Assembly: GCA_013399895.1 (NCBI GenBank) | Contig: VXBA01004193.1 | Span: 1,105,913 to 1,169,912 of the forward strand | Length of the DNA stretch: 64,000 nucleotides | Direction of reading: 5' to 3' | Origin: Serilophus lunatus | Lineage: Eukaryota > Chordata > Aves > Passeriformes > Eurylaimidae | In this document: positions 58,968 to 64,000 of the stretch, in pieces | How positions within the stretch are numbered: position 1 is the first letter of the stretch | How the letters are laid out: every line of letters begins with the position of its first letter | Program-made: the position numbers and the translations under genes | Notes under the pieces: model-generated | Databases searched by the model: none | Told to the model about the DNA's origin: nothing | The model's input: the letters and a program-made list of their open reading frames with translations, nothing else

Positions 58968-61689
58968 CAACTTGACTTCCTTGGGGAGCCAGAAGTAAGT
59001 CATGACTGAGGTTTTACACTTCCACCTGTGATAAATAACAGCAGTAATTTTTTATTATCTTCTTTGTTTCAGCAAGGAGCTCTGCACAAGTGTCAATAAA
59101 AATAAGACAGATATAAATCATGGCAATAGTGCTGGAGCAGCTTTGCATGGCAGGAAACAAGGAAGCTTTTGGGAGAGAAGGTGGAAAATGCAGGATTTAA
59201 TGCCCTTGGCTTTCTAACAGCATCTCTGGATTCTCAGTGCATGGGTTTGTCCTTCTCATTTTAATTTGGTTCCGTGCCCAAATGTTTGATGCTGAAAAGG
59301 GCCTCAGCACAGAAGAAATGAGTGTCTGCAGGGAATCACACACTTGTGTCAAAGTGCTGTGACACAATTTGGGGTTCAAATGTTTGTACCCTGAGATCTC
59401 AATTTCATCAGACTCTGTGGGAAGTGCCAGAATTTCCATCTGAAAAAAAAAAAAAAAAAGTTTAGATTTAGGAGAGGACTGGACTGGATGGAAGAAATGG
59501 TCTCTTCTGGTTCTCTGTTCCTGTGATAGAAAAGTACCTGACAAGAGGAAGAACCTCTAAATGCTGTAAGTGGTTCTAAATACCTAAATAAGAAGCTAAA
59601 AAAAAACAGATACAAATTCTCTGTTGGGTGCTGGTCACTATTTATTGCAGCAGTACAAGTGCTGGGTGTCTGTTCAGAGTGCAAACCAGCCTGGAAGAAA
59701 ATTACAGCAATGATTTGCACTTGACTCATTCCCATCCTCTGCTTTTTAATATCAGACACCTTTTTAATGAGAATTCTGTGATAATGAAATTTTACTTAGA
59801 GAAAATTGATTTTGCTATTAAAAAGTTACTCTGAAGTAACGGGTTTGAAACAGTAATAAGTGTGAAAGACCAAAACTGAAAATAAAATGTATCTGAATAT
59901 AATCACATTATGGGTTTAGATTAGAGCTTAAAGTATGTGGTGAGTAGTTTTGAAAGATGCACTTCCCAGTCCTCAACCTGAAAAGGAACGTTGTCTTGGA
60001 ACAGGATATTTAATGAACCACCTCAGAGGCTCAGAACTTCTGCTCTCACAAGCTGACAAGTGAAATCTGGGACACAGCATCTCCCAGTAATACTTTAAAC
60101 AGGGAGAAATCATTTAAATGGATGCTAATAAAATCCCCAAGGATCCCAATCCTGCCAGGGCTGGCCCATGGCCCACGACAGGGAGGGGAAAGTGGGAAAA
60201 TCAACCCAAGGCCGTGCAGGAGCTGGGAATCGGTTCCACTCTTCCAAAATGTAGCAGCAGTGCCTTCCCATCCTGGCTTTGGAGGGGGCTCCTTGGCCAG
60301 GTCCTGGGAATAACCCCCCTGATGTGATGGAGGAGCAGAGAATGTTCTGAGGCCACTGCTGCCTTCGGCTTTTTTTTAAATTTTTCTTTAAAAAAGGAAG
60401 ATTCATGGACTGGCTGTTGCCTTTCCTCACCCCATTACCTCCCTAAGTGCCCAGCAGCCAGGAGGAGAATAACACCACTTGTTCTTGCTCTTAACAGGTT
60501 GTTGGCAAATAATAAATACTTCACACTTGCATGTTTGCTTTTGCATTTGTAAATTAATGGCTTGTGAGGTTAAATTATGTATTTCCAATGTACTTTCCCC
60601 CAAGGCCATAAAACTATTTTAAGGGGATGACTCTTCAGTGATCCCACCATTGCTGAAAGACAATGGACATGCCTCTCTTGCTGAGTGCATTTCACACACT
60701 GGGGGAGTGGTCTCTATTCTTCATCAATCAGAAGGAATACAGGATTATATGGTTAAAATAAATTGTATTTTGGCTCATCCTGGTCATTCTGATTTTTGAT
60801 ATACATCTTCCTGACGTGTTTTCCTATCCCACCCACAAGCACATCCCTTCACTCTGGAAATCGATGCCCTAAACTGGAAAGCTGCCATTTATCTCCCCAG
60901 CATTGTGGCATCTCCCTTGTAAAGATTCCAATAGATCTGTAAGCCCCAGAGTTTATTGGTATAGATGGGCACATAACTGAAGTATTATCTTAGCAGAAAC
61001 TGCTTGGGGAATATGGATGGATTTTTGTGCAATGAAATTGTATGATCAATCAGAGGATTGGGCTGCAGAAAGCAAAGCCTTGTTGATGTATCTCTGCCAT
61101 TAGAAAGACATTTTAAACAGTTGCTTTCTATCTTGAGTGTCAGGGGTCTGGAAATCCTGGTGCAAGAGCTTTCCTGGCTCAGCCAGGTGAGGGCTGGGCA
61201 GGGCATTGTTCCCTCAGTGGCCAAGGTCAGTCTCTGCAAACCCCCCTGGCTCCTGGGAGGAAAACACGTCCACATCTCCTTGCACAGCTTGGGTTTGGTC
61301 CCTCTGCTCTTCACCTTGCTGCAGTGTCAGAATCCCAGCAGAATGTGCTTTTAATCAGGGGAACAGGAGAGGGCTCAGGACTCAGTTCTTGAAGAATTGC
61401 CAACACTTCCACTTCCACCAGAGGAGCAGAGAGCTGTGAACCAAGGCAGAGATGGTGGGATTTTGTAATGCAGCATCTACTTGAGAAAACCAGTGAGAAA
61501 AGGGAGTAAAAAAGCTTCGTTTTGGTGACATATCCAGAGCAGCCACGTTCGAGGCAATCTGAAAGAGAACACCCTGCCATGGAGCACAGATATCCCCCAA
61601 AATAACAGCTCTGCCTGTGGCTGGCACTTGATTTTAAGAGGCCCAGAGCACATAAAAGCTCCCCCAGAGATGAGCCAGATGTATTTAAA
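58968..61689. other. Single-copy noncoding sequence
   Basis: Contains a 17-base A run (59443-59459), an 8-bp stem inverted repeat (59344-59351 with 59360-59367) and an A/T hairpin near 60372-60395. No gene or repeat family is recognised. Confidence 0.6.
59443..59459 (+). repeat. Poly(A) run, 17 bases
   Basis: A pure A homopolymer. No AATAAA signal lies 10-30 bases upstream and no target-site duplication is evident, so it does not look like the tail of a processed pseudogene. Confidence 0.9.
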
Positions 61690-61990
61690 TCAGTCAGACA
61701 GAACACTCCCCCAGCCCTATAGGAGCACATTTATGATCTAATATATTATTGACGAGGCTGACTTTTCTAAAAGTGCTCTGGCATAAGTGGTTATAAATGT
61801 GTATCGTCTGCTCTGTATAATCCATTAACTCATTAAAATAATTGTCTTAATTTGATTGTTAAAGTGATTAATAGGGCAAGTGTTAAAGGAAATTAATACT
61901 CCAAACTGAAGCATAACTGCAGCCGAAAAATAACTCCACTGAATTGATGTGGCTACAAGGTACAGGGCTGTGGTTAATGAGCCTTGGGAA
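61690..61990. promoter_or_regulatory. Candidate conserved noncoding element, AT-rich
   Basis: Dense in words of homeodomain or related type: CTAATATATTATTGA, CATTAACTCATTAA, AATAATTGTCTTAATTTGATTG, GTGATTAATAGG, AAATTAATAC. Isolated CpGs (GACGAGG, TATCGTC, CAGCCG) are retained. This is the typical look of a vertebrate developmental enhancer. The call rests on texture alone. Confidence 0.25.
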
Positions 61991-64000
61991 GTTAAATGGG
62001 GACAGCAAAGACAGGAAGGAGGCAATTCCTCCATGGAGCAAGGCTGGAATGGGTTGTGACTGGACCTGGAGCCCTCTGCCCACCTCCAGGGCTGGCCCAG
62101 ACCATGGACTGTCCTTCCAGCACTGCCAGCTCAGATGGTGGGAAGAGCAGGACTTAAACTGAAGGGGATGCTGAAACGACCAGAAAAATGCCTGTGGTGG
62201 AAGGACCACTGAATATTATGAATCCATAATACATGATCATCTATGAACTCCTAATGGATGATTAACTTAGGAATAAGCAGTAAATCCTCAGGTACAAATA
62301 CATTGCAGCTGCAAGAGGGGAACGCTCTGGACCTGGAAGGAAAGGCTCACTCTGGAGTGTGTGCAGTTTGCTTTCAATTCTATTTACACTCACTTCTTGG
62401 TTTTATATCCTGTTTTATTGAAATCCATTTTTGCCTTTCATGTTTTTTGACTTGGGGATAGATTTTTTTTGCCTTGAGCACAAGAAGGAAATGCCACACT
62501 GTAAAGTGCCAGTTAAAATTATCAATGCAAACACTGCAGTGATGGTTTTATGAGTCTCTTGGCATTTTTCCCCCTAAGTGTCTCTGGGTTAAGAGTGTTT
62601 ATTCTGCTTAGTTCAAACAGAAACTCATGCCTCATAATTTGATTAGTGTGTCAAAAGGCAGTTCTTGGGTTTGCACCTGTTTCAGTGCTGTTCTGCTGTT
62701 TAATTGCTCCTTGGGTTTTCTCTCATTAGCATATTTTCAGGGAGTTCTGGGATGAATTAAAAAAAATAAAGAAAAAAACCCCCAAGCCCCTGTAATAGGT
62801 ACAGGCAGAAGGTGGACGTTTCTTGTCAGCCATCTTCTATCAAAGGTCTAAGAGGGCAGAGCAACAGGGGCATGGAAATAACTGCTGGATTAATTTAATA
62901 TTTTGAGAGATTGCTCCTGGTCCTAACAGGGGGCACCAGGGGTCTGCAGGCCCTGGCAAATGGAGCAGAAAATATTGCACAGCCCAGAGCCTGCAAACAC
63001 CTGTGAACCCTAAAGCAATTGAGGATTTTATAACTCAGCTTGGACAAGCCCATTTGAACAAATATATTGGATTTGAAAGGAAAAAAACTGAGAGTAAGAG
63101 AAAACTGGCAAACCATGGGCAGGAACTGAGATTTCCAAAAGAGAGCACAACTCTGTGTACCACTCATCCCTGTAAGGTCCCATCTGGATATCAAGATCCC
63201 CTTGTTCTAAACTTTTTATATATATTTTTTACATTTTTCTTTTTGCAAACTTGATCTGTTCAACGAAAGCAACCTATGACCAAATCAAAACAAAGCCATA
63301 AATAAATGTAAATTTATAAAAAATAAATACAATTTTCTATGTGGTGGGGACAAAAGTTTCCCTCTTGGGTAGATCCAGCCCCCCATCAACACTGGCCAAG
63401 CTCCAGCGGCCCGTGGCACTGTTTGGCTCCTTTAAAACTGAAAGGCAGGGATTTATCCCCTTTTATTTTGCTAACAGGCAGTAACCTGAAGGTTTAAGCT
63501 CAGTTAGTTACAGTGGGTATTTAGAGGCTGAACTACACCGACCTTCTGAGAGCAGGAACGACTCTCACTTGGAGTCAACCGCTCTGTTGAATAAAGTAGA
63601 ACAATAAACTGTGAAGGGAGAGAGAAAATTCACAGGAGAATATCCAGTCAGCAGCCAGAGTAACAAAATTAATCAGTAAATTATGTGTTTATTGCCCCTG
63701 TGGAAAGGGAAAGCAGACTGAGGTTTGGAGCAAGAATAACTTGCCTATTTTTTTTAAGCCAGAATGAGGTTTCAGAAGCTTTACTGGTTTCCTTGGTAGG
63801 AAATGTCTCAGGCACATCTCAGAAAGCTGCTTCTGCCCATCAGAACAAATCAATGCCCCCAGAAACCACCAGCAACTGTTAGAGCTGCAACCTCCAGCTC
63901 CCACAAGCTGTGAAAGGAGAGCTGAGCAGACATTTGGGGCTGTTCATCCTGGGGATGGCTTTGGTCTGCCCTGCGTGGCTGCTGATGGGCTGGGCCCTGT
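61991..64000. other. Single-copy noncoding sequence
   Basis: AT-rich stretch with several A runs and AATAAA words (for example 63296-63332) but no recognisable gene, RNA or repeat family. Confidence 0.55.

Noticed and set aside
58518..59003. 161-codon minus-strand open frame
   Set aside because: The open length is partly produced by the stop-free 20-bp repeat. The unique part has no known domain and ends without splice context.
59344..59367. 8-bp stem inverted repeat (TTGTGTCA / TGACACAA)
   Set aside because: Short stem of a size expected several times by chance in 64 kb. Mentioned in the block description only.
59443..59459. Poly(A) run as the tail of a processed pseudogene
   Set aside because: No polyadenylation signal just upstream, no coding-like sequence before it and no evident target-site duplication.
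60372..60395. 9-bp A/T hairpin
   Set aside because: Made only of T and A homopolymer runs, so expected in low-complexity sequence.

Overview
This window looks like ordinary nuclear DNA from a bird. The main evidence is a set of truncated CR1 LINE copies. The best preserved (about 14045-14202, 14709-14836, 1958-2098 and 26558-26742) carry avian CR1 3'-end text, such as the 'ggctgcccagggaggt' or 'gcccagagaagctgtgg' blocks and a terminus resembling ATTCTATGA. No Alu, B1 or L1 sequence was noticed. A few older fragments resemble MIR/CORE-SINEs, which survive at low copy number in bird genomes. I cannot name the species or the locus.

I could not support any protein-coding gene, rRNA, tRNA, CRISPR array or bacterial-type feature. 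Open frames are short (longest about 233 codons), overlap on both strands, often begin at GTG, TTG or CTG rather than ATG, and match no family I recognise. Several of the more striking ones are by-products of simple repeats. The window is best read as intergenic or intronic DNA. Exons too short or too diverged to recognise by eye could still be hidden in it.

Layout. Bases 1-95 are a CpG- and G-quadruplex-rich edge that gives way within tens of bases to a very AT-rich, palindromic tract (about 96-800). From 800 to 14000 the sequence is mostly single-copy, with one CR1 3' end, MIR-like scraps and a conserved-looking AT-rich block (13370-13700). At 14045-14840 a CpG island of about 320 bp sits between two oppositely oriented CR1 tails. 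MIR-like pieces follow near 15.6-15.9 kb, a 15-bp minisatellite at 23.45 kb, a CR1 tail at 26.6 kb and two CR1 scraps near 35 kb.

Around 36 kb there is a polypurine tract and then a GGAT/GGAG repeat holding a 24-base assembly gap. A second CpG-rich block with a GC-box/EGR-like site lies at 45.98-46.25 kb. A 12-bp perfect hairpin lies at 55.73 kb and a 20-bp minisatellite at 58.86 kb. The last kilobases are AT-rich, with another homeodomain-motif-rich block at 61.7-62.0 kb.

I found no new multi-gene system. The items most worth checking are the two CpG islands as possible unannotated promoters, the composition break at the left end, the conserved-element candidates and the two coding-compatible minisatellites.
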